Origin: Sporosarcina sp. HYO08
GTDB lineage: Bacteria; Bacillota; Bacilli; Bacillales_A; Planococcaceae
NCBI RefSeq assembly: GCF_001563475.1
Contig: NZ_LPUT01000032.1
Location: 1 to 64,000 of the forward strand
Direction: 5' to 3'
Length of the DNA: 64,000 nt
Shown here: in pieces, positions 45,051 through 54,724 of the stretch
Position numbering within the stretch: position 1 is the first letter of the stretch
Layout: every line of letters begins with the position of its first letter
The notes under the pieces: generated by a model
Databases searched by the model: none
What the model saw: only the letters and a program-made list of their open reading frames with translations
Told to the model about the DNA's origin: nothing
Translations under genes and position numbers: made by a program

Positions 45051-46214
45051 ATGTCCATACAGACATCTATTGCTGCATCTAAAATAAATGAGGAACGTTT
45101 ATTAAACTTATTCCTTGAATTAGCAAAAATCAACGGACCAAGTACGAAAGAACAGCTTGTTGCGAATTATTTAGCGGACGTGCTGCCTGAACTGGGATTT
45201 ACATTTGAATTTGATGATGCCCACAAAAACTTTAACGGCGAAGTAGGTAACTTAATTGCATGGAAAGAAGGAACGGATCCTTCCATTCCACCGCTTTTCT
45301 TTTCAACCCATATGGACACTGTGTTACCGACAGAAGGACTCAAACCAGTGATTAAAGATGGTGTCATTTATTCTGATGGAACAACGATTTTAGGGGCAGA
45401 TGATCGCGCTGCACTGGCTGCCTATCTAGAGGCGATTCGTGCAATTATTGAAAGTGGGACGCCACACGGGCCGATTGAATTGATCTTAACGGTCAATGAA
45501 CAACCTGGGCTTGTTGGCGCAACCTATATGGATTATACGAAAGCAAGAAGTAAAACGGGGTATATTTTCGATAGCAGTGGTGACGTCGGTCAAATTATTT
45601 TAAAAGGCCCTTACAGCAGTCGAATTTGGATGGAAGTGAAAGGGAATGCTGCCCATATTGCGCTTAACGCGGAAGAAGGGAATAGTGCGTTTTTGATTGC
45701 CGCTGAAGGATTGTTAAATATGAAACTAGGGTCAATTGACGAAGAGACGCTTGCGAATATCGGAATTATAGAAGGTGGGGAGTTAACGTCCATTATACCG
45801 GGTGCCATAACGGTTGCGGGGGAGGTACGGAGTTTCTCAAAAGAAAAGCTTGATCAGCAATTAGCACATATGCAGGAAACGATGCAAAAAGCAGCAGAGA
45901 AAAACGGCGGCAGTGTAGATGTGAGAATTGAGAAAAAGTATAGTGGATTTGATATTCCAGAAGATCATATCTTAACGAAGACAGTCGAAGCAGCGGCTCG
46001 AAACATACAAGTACAGCCTTATCTAACGGAAACGTTGGGCGGCGCTGACACGAATGTGTTAAATGAAAATGGACTAACATGCCTCACATTAGGGCTTGGG
46101 TTCCAAAATATCCATTCATTTAGAGAGTGTATTAGTATAGAAAACTTAATAAATACTGGCAGACTCACTGCTGGATTGATTGAACAATGGTACGAAAACC
46201 ACAAACAAGCATAA
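45051..46214 (+). CDS. M20-family hydrolase (PepT-like) with changed metal-site Glu
   Basis: 387 residues from ATG 45051 (GGAGGG ahead; the longer frame from 45036 overlaps this site). M20 features: STHMDTV (His, Asp), ILGADDRAAL (bridging Asp), FDSSGDVG (Asp), GGADTNVLNENG and IHSFRECISIENL (His). The catalytic pair normally Glu-Glu (EEIGLKGA) is Glu-Gln here (NEQPGLVGA), and AAHAGV is AAHIAL. It sits where a formiminoglutamase (HutG/HutF) might be expected in a hut operon. It could release the acyl group of the ring-opened product, or be a peptidase supplying substrate. Both are inference. Confidence 0.82.
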   Translation: MSIQTSIAASKINEERLLNLFLELAKINGPSTKEQLVANYLADVLPELGFTFEFDDAHKNFNGEVGNLIAWKEGTDPSIPPLFFSTHMDTVLPTEGLKPVIKDGVIYSDGTTILGADDRAALAAYLEAIRAIIESGTPHGPIELILTVNEQPGLVGATYMDYTKARSKTGYIFDSSGDVGQIILKGPYSSRIWMEVKGNAAHIALNAEEGNSAFLIAAEGLLNMKLGSIDEETLANIGIIEGGELTSIIPGAITVAGEVRSFSKEKLDQQLAHMQETMQKAAEKNGGSVDVRIEKKYSGFDIPEDHILTKTVEAAARNIQVQPYLTETLGGADTNVLNENGLTCLTLGLGFQNIHSFRECISIENLINTGRLTAGLIEQWYENHKQA

Positions 46215-46277
46215 TCATTGACGGAAAAATAATAGAGCAGGCGTTGTATCTATCCTAATATAAAGGAGAGGGTTTTA

Positions 46278-47624
46278 ATGCTCACAAACCCAGTAGTCAT
46301 TTCCGTCATTGTCCTGACGGTTTTAAGTTTAGCTAGGGTACATGTAATTTTTGCTTTGTTAATGGCTACCGTTGTCGCAGGTCTAGCAGCCAATCTATCT
46401 TTAGCAGATACGGTTTCCACATTTATTGGCGGGATGGGCGGACAATCAGAAACGGCCTTGAGTTACATTTTACTCGGTGTGTTTGCAGCGATGATTGCTT
46501 ATTCCGGAATTACAACGATTCTAATTAATAAGTTATTAGCAATGAAAAAGACAAGTAAATTTGTGCTACTATTAATAATTGCAGGGCTTACTTGTTTGTC
46601 AGGAAACCTTATACCTGTTCACATTGCTTTTATTCCGATTTTAATTCCACCATTATTGCTTTTCTTTAACTATTTGAAGATTGATAGAAGAGCGGTGGCT
46701 TGTGCATTAACATTCGGATTGAAGATGCCGTATATTTTGATTCCGGCTGGCTATGGGCTCATTTTTCATGGGATTATTGCGAATGAGATGCAGGCAAACG
46801 GTATGCCGGTTTCTCTCGGTCAAATTCCGTTAGCTATGGCACTTCCAGCTCTTGGAATGTTTGTCGGGTTAGCGATTGCGATTTTCATCACGTATCGTAA
46901 GCCAAGGGATTATGACAAAGGACAAGAGCAAGAACAAGAACAAAAAGTCCGGTTGGGTGAGGCTTTGGCTGAGATGAGTGCATCGAGTGACGAAGGTCCA
47001 CGCAAGTTTCAGCCAAAAGATTTTATTACGCTTGCAGCTATCGTTGTCGCACTTGCGACACAAGTTGTCGTTGGTTCTCTTGTTGTAGGTGCTATGGCAG
47101 GGATTATCGTGATGTTTGCTGGAAGAATTGTCACGTTAGCGGATGGGGAAGCTGTCGTGCAAGACGGTGTGAAATTGATGGGAGCCATCGCATTCGTCAT
47201 GCTCATCGCCTCTGGATATGCAACGATCCTGAAAGAAACTGGGGCTGTTGTAGATCTAGTGAATGCGGTAGACTCTGTGATCGGTGATAGTAAATTATTT
47301 GGAGCTATTGTCTTACTGCTCATTGGACTTTTAGTGACAATGGGGATTGGTACGTCGTTCGGGACAATTCCAATTTTAGCGACGATTTTTGTTCCATTAT
47401 GTATGTTAATGGGCTTTAGTCCATTAGCAACCATTGCTTTGCTTGGAACGGCAGGGGCGTTAGGAGATGCGGGATCCCCTGCATCTGATAGCACACTTGG
47501 ACCGACATCCGGGTTAAATGCAGATGGTAAACATAATCACATTTGGGATACATGCGTACCAACATTTATCCATTACAACATTCCCTTATTTGTTTTTGGG
47601 ATATTGGCAGCTATGATTTTATAA
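46278..47624 (+). CDS. YuiF-like Na+/H+ antiporter-family transporter
   Basis: 448-residue membrane protein with about 12 helices, of the NhaC-related YuiF family. Sections LSGNLIPVHIAFIPILIPPLL, ALTFGLKMPYILIPAGYG and GTAGALGDAGSPASDSTLGPTSGLN are characteristic. A charged cytosolic loop (EQEQEQKVRL) divides the halves near residue 215-245. AAAGGAGAGGG before the ATG. Members sit beside histidine-utilisation genes in other Firmicutes, so substrate uptake is likely, though not shown. Confidence 0.85.
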   Translation: MLTNPVVISVIVLTVLSLARVHVIFALLMATVVAGLAANLSLADTVSTFIGGMGGQSETALSYILLGVFAAMIAYSGITTILINKLLAMKKTSKFVLLLIIAGLTCLSGNLIPVHIAFIPILIPPLLLFFNYLKIDRRAVACALTFGLKMPYILIPAGYGLIFHGIIANEMQANGMPVSLGQIPLAMALPALGMFVGLAIAIFITYRKPRDYDKGQEQEQEQKVRLGEALAEMSASSDEGPRKFQPKDFITLAAIVVALATQVVVGSLVVGAMAGIIVMFAGRIVTLADGEAVVQDGVKLMGAIAFVMLIASGYATILKETGAVVDLVNAVDSVIGDSKLFGAIVLLLIGLLVTMGIGTSFGTIPILATIFVPLCMLMGFSPLATIALLGTAGALGDAGSPASDSTLGPTSGLNADGKHNHIWDTCVPTFIHYNIPLFVFGILAAMIL

Positions 47625-47644
47625 TGTAGAAGGGGTGGTCAGGC

Positions 47645-49198
47645 ATGAAAAGTGGAAAATTAGTAGAAATGGATCGGCCTATCGTGAACAATCTAGTTGA
47701 ATTGGATGGGTTTACAGTAGATCGGCAGCAGATAGAAAGCGTTGTGTATGGACAGGCAAAAGTCGTGATACCTGAAACAGCATTAGCAAGAGTGCGTGCG
47801 AGTAGAGATCGAATTGAAAAACAACTGAAAGATGGAAAAGTGATCTATGGTGTCAATACAGGATTTGGTAAATTAAGTGATATTGAAATTGAAAAAGAAG
47901 ATATTGCAAAATTACAATTGAACTTACTACGCGCGGATGTCGTAGGGGTTGGCGAGCCGTTACCCAAACCGGTTGTAAGAGCGATGATGGTGTTGCGTGC
48001 CAATGCGCTTGCGAAAGGGTTTTCAGGCATTAAAGAAGATACACTATCCTTGTTAGTCGATATGATTAATAAAGGCGTCCATCCAGTGGTACCTTGTAAA
48101 GGTTCGGTTGGAGCGAGCGGTGATTTGGCGCCACTTTCACATGTCGCCATTGTTTTAGTCGGAGAAGGAAAGGCAGAATATGAGGGAGAAATTCTTTCCG
48201 GTGGGGAAGCGCTAAAACGAGCAGGTTTGAAACCGGTTACATTGGAAGCGAAAGAAGGACTTGCGCTTATTAATGGAACGCAGGCAATGACCGGTGTGGG
48301 AGTTGTTGCACTTAATGAAGCAGAGCGAGTCGGATTAGCAGCAGATATGGCGGCCTGTTTGACGATGGAAGCCCTGCAAGGAATTATTTCAGCTTTTGAT
48401 AGTGATCTATTGGCTGTTCGTCCACATCCGGAACTGGAATTTGTCGCTTCACGCATGCGGAAATGGCTAGAGGGGAGTAAGCGGATCACACATCAAGGTG
48501 AAATCCGGATGCAAGACGCCTATTCTATTCGCTGTATCCCGCAAGTACATGGGGCTTCCTGGCAGGCATTTAATTATGTTGAAGAAAGATTGAAAGTTGA
48601 GATCAATTCAACAACGGATAATCCTATTATTTTAGAGAATGGCGAAGTACTTTCCGGCGGGCATTTCCATGGTCAGCCGATTGCGCTGGCTATGGATTTT
48701 TTAAAAGTCGGTGCAGCAGAATGGGCAAATATTTCCGAACGAAGAACAGAGAGACTCGTGAATCCGCAATTGAGTGGACTGTCCCCATTCTTGGCAGTCG
48801 ATCCAGGGCTTGAGTGCGGCTTAATGGTTGCGCAATATGCGGCGGCTTCACTCGTTTCTGAAAATAAGGTGTTAGCGCATCCTGCAAGTGTCGATTCGAT
48901 CCCTACATCGGCCAATCAAGAAGACCATGTCAGCATGGGGACTATTGGATCACGCCAAGCACGCGATATTATCCATAATTCTGCTCGAGTCATCGCGATT
49001 GAAATGATTTGTGCATCACAAGCTATTTATTTGGAAGGTGCAGAAAATCAATTGGCACCGGCAACAAGGGCGTATTTGGAAAAGGTGAGGGAAATCTGCC
49101 CGCCATTAGAAGGAGATCGGGCGATTTCAGATGAAATGGAAGCATTGGCGCAATTGATATTACATGATAATAGTTTGCGTGAAAATAACTTAAGTTAA
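47645..49198 (+). CDS. hutH: MIO-type ammonia-lyase of the HutH family with altered selectivity residue
   Basis: 517 residues. The MIO cofactor triad A157-S158-G159 lies in GSVGASGDLAPL. Conserved active-site parts: Tyr68 (IYGVNTGFG), Asn in LALINGTQA, QDAYSIR, PTSANQEDHVSMG. Aligned without gaps to P. putida HutH from this Tyr, the substrate-selectivity His83 (LSHAAG) becomes Asp98 (RADVVG); B. subtilis HutH also has SH there. GGNFHGQP is GGHFHGQP. So ammonia elimination from an amino acid is well supported, but histidine as substrate is not. Last enzyme gene of the run 42388-49198. Confidence 0.87.
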   Translation: MKSGKLVEMDRPIVNNLVELDGFTVDRQQIESVVYGQAKVVIPETALARVRASRDRIEKQLKDGKVIYGVNTGFGKLSDIEIEKEDIAKLQLNLLRADVVGVGEPLPKPVVRAMMVLRANALAKGFSGIKEDTLSLLVDMINKGVHPVVPCKGSVGASGDLAPLSHVAIVLVGEGKAEYEGEILSGGEALKRAGLKPVTLEAKEGLALINGTQAMTGVGVVALNEAERVGLAADMAACLTMEALQGIISAFDSDLLAVRPHPELEFVASRMRKWLEGSKRITHQGEIRMQDAYSIRCIPQVHGASWQAFNYVEERLKVEINSTTDNPIILENGEVLSGGHFHGQPIALAMDFLKVGAAEWANISERRTERLVNPQLSGLSPFLAVDPGLECGLMVAQYAAASLVSENKVLAHPASVDSIPTSANQEDHVSMGTIGSRQARDIIHNSARVIAIEMICASQAIYLEGAENQLAPATRAYLEKVREICPPLEGDRAISDEMEALAQLILHDNSLRENNLS

Positions 49199-49200
49199 TG

Positions 49201-49258
49201 AAAAATAGGACCAGGTCGATCAGCTGCTTTAGTGATCACTTGGTCCTATTTTGATTTT
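49201..49258 (+). terminator. Terminator after hutH-like
   Basis: AAAAATAGGACCAGGT-GATCA pairs with TGATCACTTGGTCCTATTTT, followed by GATTTTTTT. Confidence 0.85.
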
Positions 49259-49361
49259 TTTGGAAGTATTTTCACGATTCGACAAAAAATTTATTTTGCC
49301 GTTGCAAAGTTCTGTAAATACTGTATAGTTATTTCATAGTTTAAAAGGAGTTGTTTGAAAG

Positions 49362-50291
49362 ATGAAAGTATTGGAAAGAATTAGCCAGTTTGCGGGGAAT
49401 ACTTTTGCATTTTGGGTATTGCTTTTTGCGGCGCTGGCATTTTTTGTCCCAGATGGTTTTACGTGGATCGCCCCATATATTTCTATATTGCTTGGCATCA
49501 TTATGTTTGGAATGGGTATGACTTTATCAGTAGATGATTTCAAGGAAGTTGGAAAGCATCCGAAAAAAGTAGCGATTGGGATTATTGCACAGTTTACGAT
49601 TATGCCATTGCTTGCTTTTGGATTAGCAGTCGGATTTAGATTGCCGCCCGAAGTTGCTGCTGGCGTTATTCTTGTTGGCTGTTGTCCAGGTGGTACGTCA
49701 TCAAACGTAATGACTTTTTTAGCACGGGGAAATGTTGCTTTATCCGTTGCGATTACGTCTTGCACAACTTTATTGGCGCCATTTGTGACACCCGGGCTCA
49801 TTTTGTTATTAGCGAGTAAATGGCTGCCGGTTTCGGCAGGGGCTATGTTTTGGTCGGTTGTGAAAATTGTTTTGATCCCGATTATTCTAGGCTTGATTGC
49901 AAAAGTTCTGTTCCGTAAGCAAGCAGAACAAAGTGTGAAAGCAATGCCGCTCGTTTCCGTTACTGCAATCGTTGCGATTGTCGCGGCTGTCGTCAGTGGC
50001 AGTCAGCAAAAAATTGCTGAAACAGGCTTGCTCATCTTGTTAGTTGTCATTATTCATAATGGGTTAGGCTATTTGATAGGTTATGGAGTTGCTCGTTTAT
50101 TAAAATTAAATTATGCTGACCGTAAAGCGATCGCTATTGAAGTTGGCATGCAAAACTCCGGGCTAGGCGCGGCATTGGCAGCAGCACATTTTTCACCGCT
50201 AGCCGCTGTACCGAGTGCGATCTTTAGTGTATGGCATAATATTTCCGGCTCGCTGCTTGCTACATGGTGGAGCAAAAAAAGTGAAAAGTAA
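49362..50291 (+). CDS. Bile acid:sodium symporter (BASS)-family transporter
   Basis: 309-residue, nine- to ten-helix protein of the BASS family (YocS/PanS relatives). Typical motifs: [36 protein letters not shown] and [20 protein letters not shown]. Such proteins take up organic acids with Na+. It has its own leader and terminator but lies beside the hut-like cluster and may move a pathway acid, which is inference. Confidence 0.9.
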   Translation: MKVLERISQFAGNTFAFWVLLFAALAFFVPDGFTWIAPYISILLGIIMFGMGMTLSVDDFKEVGKHPKKVAIGIIAQFTIMPLLAFGLAVGFRLPPEVAAGVILVGCCPGGTSSNVMTFLARGNVALSVAITSCTTLLAPFVTPGLILLLASKWLPVSAGAMFWSVVKIVLIPIILGLIAKVLFRKQAEQSVKAMPLVSVTAIVAIVAAVVSGSQQKIAETGLLILLVVIIHNGLGYLIGYGVARLLKLNYADRKAIAIEVGMQNSGLGAALAAAHFSPLAAVPSAIFSVWHNISGSLLATWWSKKSEK

Positions 50292-50348
50292 CTTTGGCTG
50301 GAATGTTGTGTTATTGGCATTGATCAATTGAATAAACAAATTCATTTC

Positions 50349-50386
50349 AACAAACACGATTGTTTAAACCTTCGTGTTTGTTTTAT
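50349..50386 (+). terminator. Terminator after the BASS gene
   Basis: AACAAACACGA (50349-50359) and TCGTGTTTGTT (50372-50382), then TTATT. Confidence 0.8.
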
Positions 50387-50539
50387 TATCTGAAACTATA
50401 TAAAAATTCAAAGAATTTTACAAAATGAAAGCATATTAAAAAGAAATATGATATAATGTAGTAAAAATACAGAAATTTTGAAAAATTTAATAATACAACA
50501 CAAAGAGAATGTGGTGTGTATCAGGGGGAGGAGAATGGC

Positions 50540-50662
50540 ATGTCAAGACAGTGGAACTTTATTATCGGAAACAAACTGATTACCATTTTCGACAAAGACC
50601 AGAAAGTAGCAGAGAAAAAAGCACACGCTCTGTACGAAGAGCTTCAAAATGGTAGCAGGTAA
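50540..50662 (+). CDS. Small conserved-looking protein, 40 residues
   Basis: ATG at 50540 behind GGGGGAGGAG. Product starts MSRQWNFIIGNKLITIFDKD and ends EELQNGSR. No signal or membrane segment. A TATAAT box (50451-50456) gives a promoter of its own, and a long hairpin follows. Function unknown. Confidence 0.6.
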   Translation: MSRQWNFIIGNKLITIFDKDQKVAEKKAHALYEELQNGSR

Positions 50663-50712
50663 AAACGATAAGCGTCTTTGAGTGATAAAGGGCTTTACTT
50701 TTATAGTAAACA

Positions 50713-50756
50713 ATCAATTAACTCCGTCACAAATTTGTGACGGAGTTTGAATTGAT
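50713..50756. terminator. Long perfect palindrome between convergent genes
   Basis: ACTCCGTCACAAATTTGTGACGGAGT is fully palindromic, extended by ATCAATT/AATTGAT. No long T-run, but its place between the 40-residue gene and the ATPase suggests bidirectional termination. Confidence 0.65.
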
Positions 50757-50786
50757 CCATACATATTGCATTCATTTGAAATAGCA

Positions 50787-53393
50787 TTATTTTCTCCTTA
50801 CAAACAAAGCTTTAGCCCATTGGTTCACCAAAAATGGCAGAAACGCCAGAATATAAATGAGGGCCAATTGCATGCCGCTTAAAGGGGCAACTTTAAACAC
50901 ACCTGCAAGCGATGGAGCGAGTAATACAACGTGTAAACATAAAAACCCAATTAAAAAGGCTAGCCACGTATATTTGTTTGAAAATACGCCGATTGTGAAG
51001 ATTGATTCTTTGGATCTCGAGTTGAAGCCATGGACTAATCTCGATAAACATAATGTTGTAAAGGCCATTGTGCTTGCTGTTAACGTATCCCCCGTCTGTA
51101 ACCCGATTCGAAAAGCGATAATTGTTACGATCGCAATTAATAAACCTTCTAGAACTACCTGGATCGTAAATCTTTTATTCAGCAATGGCGTATGAATATC
51201 TCGTGGTTTTTCCTTCATCGTTTTTTTATTATGCGGTTCCAATCCAATCGCAATGGCAGGCAAACTATCGGTTAGCAAGTTGATAAATAATAAGTGCACA
51301 GGTGCAAAGGGAACGGGTAATCCTAAAACAGTTGCATATAACACAACAAATATAGCGCCTGCATTCCCTGATAATAAGAAGAGAATGGCGTTTTTAATAT
51401 TCGTATAGAGGCTTCTTCCATTCTCAATCGCTTTGACAATTGTCGAAAAATTGTCATCCGTTAAAATCATAGAGGAGGCATCTTTCGCCACTTCAGTACC
51501 AGCGATTCCCATCGCAACCCCTATATCAGCTTGTTTTAGGGCAGGACCGTCATTGACGCCGTCTCCTGTCATCGCAACAACATGTCCTTGTTCCTGCCAA
51601 GCCTTCACGATTCGGATTTTATGCTCCGGCGTTACACGGGCATAGACGGAAAAATCTTGAACCAATCCCTGAAGTTCTTGATCTGTTAATCGTTCTATTT
51701 CATATCCTTCGACTGCCTCTGAGGGATCCGTTAAAATGCCAATTTGTTTGGCGATCGCGGTGGCTGTTATTTTGTGATCCCCTGTAATCATCACAGGTTT
51801 AATGCCAGCCTTTATACAGCTCTCAACCGCTGCTTTTGACTCCCTTCTCGGAGGATCCATCATCGCGATTAGTCCAATAAAGATTAAATCTCTTTCGGCT
51901 CTGACATCGATTGTTTCATTTGTTTGTATCTCTTTGTAAGTAATTGCCAATACTCTTAAACCATTACTAGAAAAATTGTTATTTGCCTCTTCGATTTTTT
52001 TACGGTCTTCTTCCGTCATCTCAATGGTTCCTTTGGAAGTATCGATCCTTACAATTCTGGGCAGAAGAACGTCTAATGCACCTTTTGTAACCATGATCGT
52101 TTTACGATTGAATGTATTCACAGTGCTCATTAGCTTTCGATCTGAATCAAAAGGAAGTTCTGCCAATCTTGGATTGTGCTTCCTGACGAGCAACTCATCA
52201 AAATTGTACTGCTTACCTAATTTGACGAGTGCAATTTCGGTAGGGTCACCGATTTCTTTATCGTCTCTTTCGAATGCATCATTGCATAATAGCGCCTTTA
52301 AAAGTAAGTTTCTCTCAATTGGATTTTCTATGTGAAGCCCGTCATGCGGGACAACTTTTTGATCAACAAAGACGTGTTGAACAATCATTTTATTCTCTGT
52401 CAATGTTCCTGTTTTATCGGAACAAATCACAGACACACTGCCCAAACTTTCAACAGCATAGAGTTTTCGGATAATGGCATTTTCTTTTGCCATTTTTTGA
52501 GTCCCGAAAGCAAGCACGATGGTAACGATCGAACTTAATGCTTCGGGAATGGCTGCGACTGCAAGCGAAACAGCAAACATAAACGAGTCTACTAGCTCGC
52601 GTCCCCGGAAAAGGTCGATCGTGAAAATGGCTAAACAGATGATTGTAATCCCCAAAGCCAATTTTTCTCCAAATTGATCAAGACTTACTTGTAAAGGTGT
52701 TTTTTTCTCTTTTGCGGTATCGAGCAAATTAACAATTTTTCCAATTTCTGTTTCCATCCCAACAGCCGTGACAACTGCGATCCCTCGTCCATTGGTGACA
52801 AAGCTTCCTGTGAAAATCATATTTTTTTTATCGGCAAGGGATACATGATCTTCTTCGATGGGCTCAGTACTTTTCGCTACAGCCAATGATTCACCTGTCA
52901 ATGAACTTTCATTTACATGCAGATTATGACTTTCCAGTATTCTTCCATCGGCATTTATATAATTGCCGGCCTCCAAATAAAGAAGATCTCCAACGACTAA
53001 ATCTTCTGATGGAATCTCCACAATTTGATTATTGCGAACAACTTTTGCAACAGGGGAGGACAAAGCTTTCAAATTATCCAAAGATTGTTCTGCTTTCACA
53101 TGCTGTACTGTTCCCAAGATTGCGTTTAAAATAACGACAATTAGTATAACAATCGTACTTGACACTTCACCGATTAAAAATGAAATGAAAGCAGCGGCCA
53201 TTAAAATAATGACTAATAAATCTTTAAACTGACTTAAAAAAACGGCGAATGAGCTTGTCCTTTTACCTTCCACCAATTCATTGTATCCATATAATTCTTG
53301 TCTTTTATGGACGTCATCATTACTTAAGCCGTGAGGTGTCACACCTAATCCTTGCATAACTTCAACTACTGATTGTTGATGATATTCTGTCAT
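50787..53393 (-). CDS. P-type cation (Ca2+) ATPase
   Basis: 868-residue P2A-type pump like YloB/LMCA1. N-terminal cation-ATPase domain, actuator TGES (SSLTGESLAVAK), phosphorylation loop CSDKTGTLTEN, KGALDVLLPR nucleotide site, TGDGVNDGPAL hinge, and ten helices including PEAL (AVAAIPEALSSIV) and NLLTDSLPAIAIG in helix 6 with acidic Ca2+ ligands. Exports Ca2+ (or Mn2+) from the cytosol. Monocistronic. Confidence 0.93.
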   Translation of the reverse strand: MTEYHQQSVVEVMQGLGVTPHGLSNDDVHKRQELYGYNELVEGKRTSSFAVFLSQFKDLLVIILMAAAFISFLIGEVSSTIVILIVVILNAILGTVQHVKAEQSLDNLKALSSPVAKVVRNNQIVEIPSEDLVVGDLLYLEAGNYINADGRILESHNLHVNESSLTGESLAVAKSTEPIEEDHVSLADKKNMIFTGSFVTNGRGIAVVTAVGMETEIGKIVNLLDTAKEKKTPLQVSLDQFGEKLALGITIICLAIFTIDLFRGRELVDSFMFAVSLAVAAIPEALSSIVTIVLAFGTQKMAKENAIIRKLYAVESLGSVSVICSDKTGTLTENKMIVQHVFVDQKVVPHDGLHIENPIERNLLLKALLCNDAFERDDKEIGDPTEIALVKLGKQYNFDELLVRKHNPRLAELPFDSDRKLMSTVNTFNRKTIMVTKGALDVLLPRIVRIDTSKGTIEMTEEDRKKIEEANNNFSSNGLRVLAITYKEIQTNETIDVRAERDLIFIGLIAMMDPPRRESKAAVESCIKAGIKPVMITGDHKITATAIAKQIGILTDPSEAVEGYEIERLTDQELQGLVQDFSVYARVTPEHKIRIVKAWQEQGHVVAMTGDGVNDGPALKQADIGVAMGIAGTEVAKDASSMILTDDNFSTIVKAIENGRSLYTNIKNAILFLLSGNAGAIFVVLYATVLGLPVPFAPVHLLFINLLTDSLPAIAIGLEPHNKKTMKEKPRDIHTPLLNKRFTIQVVLEGLLIAIVTIIAFRIGLQTGDTLTASTMAFTTLCLSRLVHGFNSRSKESIFTIGVFSNKYTWLAFLIGFLCLHVVLLAPSLAGVFKVAPLSGMQLALIYILAFLPFLVNQWAKALFVRRK

Positions 53394-53605
53394 TCGCTTC
53401 TCCTTTCAATACTAAAAGTAAAAAGAATGTTTTTATAGGAATCATCTAGTTTTTTATCATTTTCTGACAGAATACTCCCATTTCAAGGAATGTGTAGGGC
53501 GCAGCCCAATGAGTAAGTGGGAGATGAATGTCGGTTGGCGATAGTCAAAGCCTTCTCTGTTGCGCTACAATGAAACAAATGTTCCTAGAGGTGAGGTGAA
53601 GGTTA

Positions 53606-54724
53606 ATGTTAGTCAATAAAGCGTATAAATTCCGCATCTATCCAAACAAAGAGCAGGAAATACTAATTGCTAAAACAATCGGTTGTAGTCGCTTTGTCTT
53701 CAATCACTTTTTGGAAAAGTGGAACCAAACGTACCAAGAAACCGGAAAAGGATTAACTTACAATTTTTGTTCTTCACAACTCACACAGTTAAAAAAGGAA
53801 TTAATATGGTTAAAAGAAGTTGACAGCATTGCCCTCCAATCCTCGCTTAAAAATCTTGCTGATGCCTATTCACGTTTTTTCAAGAAACAAAACAGAATAC
53901 CACGTTTTAAATCCAAAAAGAATAAAGTACAATCCTATACAACAAAACATACCAACGGAAATATTTCCATCGTTGGCAATAAAGTGAAGTTACCCAAACT
54001 TGGCTTCGTTAAATTTGCAAAAAGTCGTGAAGTAGAGGGCCGTATCCTTAACGCTACAATTAGACGGAATCCGAGTGGCAAATACTTTGTGTCCATTCTT
54101 GCCGAAACAGAAGTGAAACCACTGCCCCAAACAGATTCTTCTATTGGAATTGATGTTGGCTTAAAAGACTTTGCCGTTTTGTCTGATGGAACAATATATG
54201 GAAATCCTAAATGGTTTCGTAAATTGGAAAAGAAGTTGGCGAAAGCACAACGTATATTGTCCAGGCGGAAGAAAGAATCTTCTAATTGGCATAAACAACG
54301 TATTAAAGTTGCACGTCTACACGAAAAAATCACGAATGCACGAATAGATTACTTGCATAAAACCTCTACTGAGATTGTCAAAAACCACGACGTCATTGGT
54401 ATTGAGGATTTGCAAGTAACGAATATGCTAAAGAATCGTAAATTAGCAAAAGCGATTAGTGAAGTATCGTGGTCAAAATTTAGAACATTGCTTGAATATA
54501 AAGCAAAATGGTATGGGAAGAAGGTTTTGTCTGTTGCTAGGAATTTTCCTTCCAGTCAACTTTGTTCAAATTGTCATTACCGTAATAAAGACGTTAAAAA
54601 TCTTGCATTGCGGGAATGGACTTGCCCGGAATGTGGCAAACATCATGATCGAGATCTAAACGCAAGTATCAATATTCGTAATGAAGCTATACAAGTAACC
54701 GCAGGGACTGCGGGGTTAGCCTAA
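53606..54724 (+). CDS. tnpB: TnpB RNA-guided nuclease
   Basis: 372 residues, full length for the short TnpB class. The RuvC catalytic triad is complete: D183 (GIDVGLKDFA), E267 (IGIEDLQV) and D350 (HDRDLNAS). The zinc finger has C320, C323, C340, C343. N-terminal NKAYKFRIYPNKEQE is typical, with HTH and beta-barrel parts following. TnpB cuts DNA at sites next to a short motif (TAM) under guidance of omega-RNA from the element's right end. No frameshift or stop, so it may be active. ATG 53606 behind GAGGTGAAGG. Confidence 0.95.
   Translation: MLVNKAYKFRIYPNKEQEILIAKTIGCSRFVFNHFLEKWNQTYQETGKGLTYNFCSSQLTQLKKELIWLKEVDSIALQSSLKNLADAYSRFFKKQNRIPRFKSKKNKVQSYTTKHTNGNISIVGNKVKLPKLGFVKFAKSREVEGRILNATIRRNPSGKYFVSILAETEVKPLPQTDSSIGIDVGLKDFAVLSDGTIYGNPKWFRKLEKKLAKAQRILSRRKKESSNWHKQRIKVARLHEKITNARIDYLHKTSTEIVKNHDVIGIEDLQVTNMLKNRKLAKAISEVSWSKFRTLLEYKAKWYGKKVLSVARNFPSSQLCSNCHYRNKDVKNLALREWTCPECGKHHDRDLNASINIRNEAIQVTAGTAGLA

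Noticed and set aside
47645..49198. Ergothionase rather than ammonia-lyase
   Set aside because: The MIO-forming ASG triad is intact, and as I recall ergothionases work without MIO, so simple ammonia elimination is more likely.
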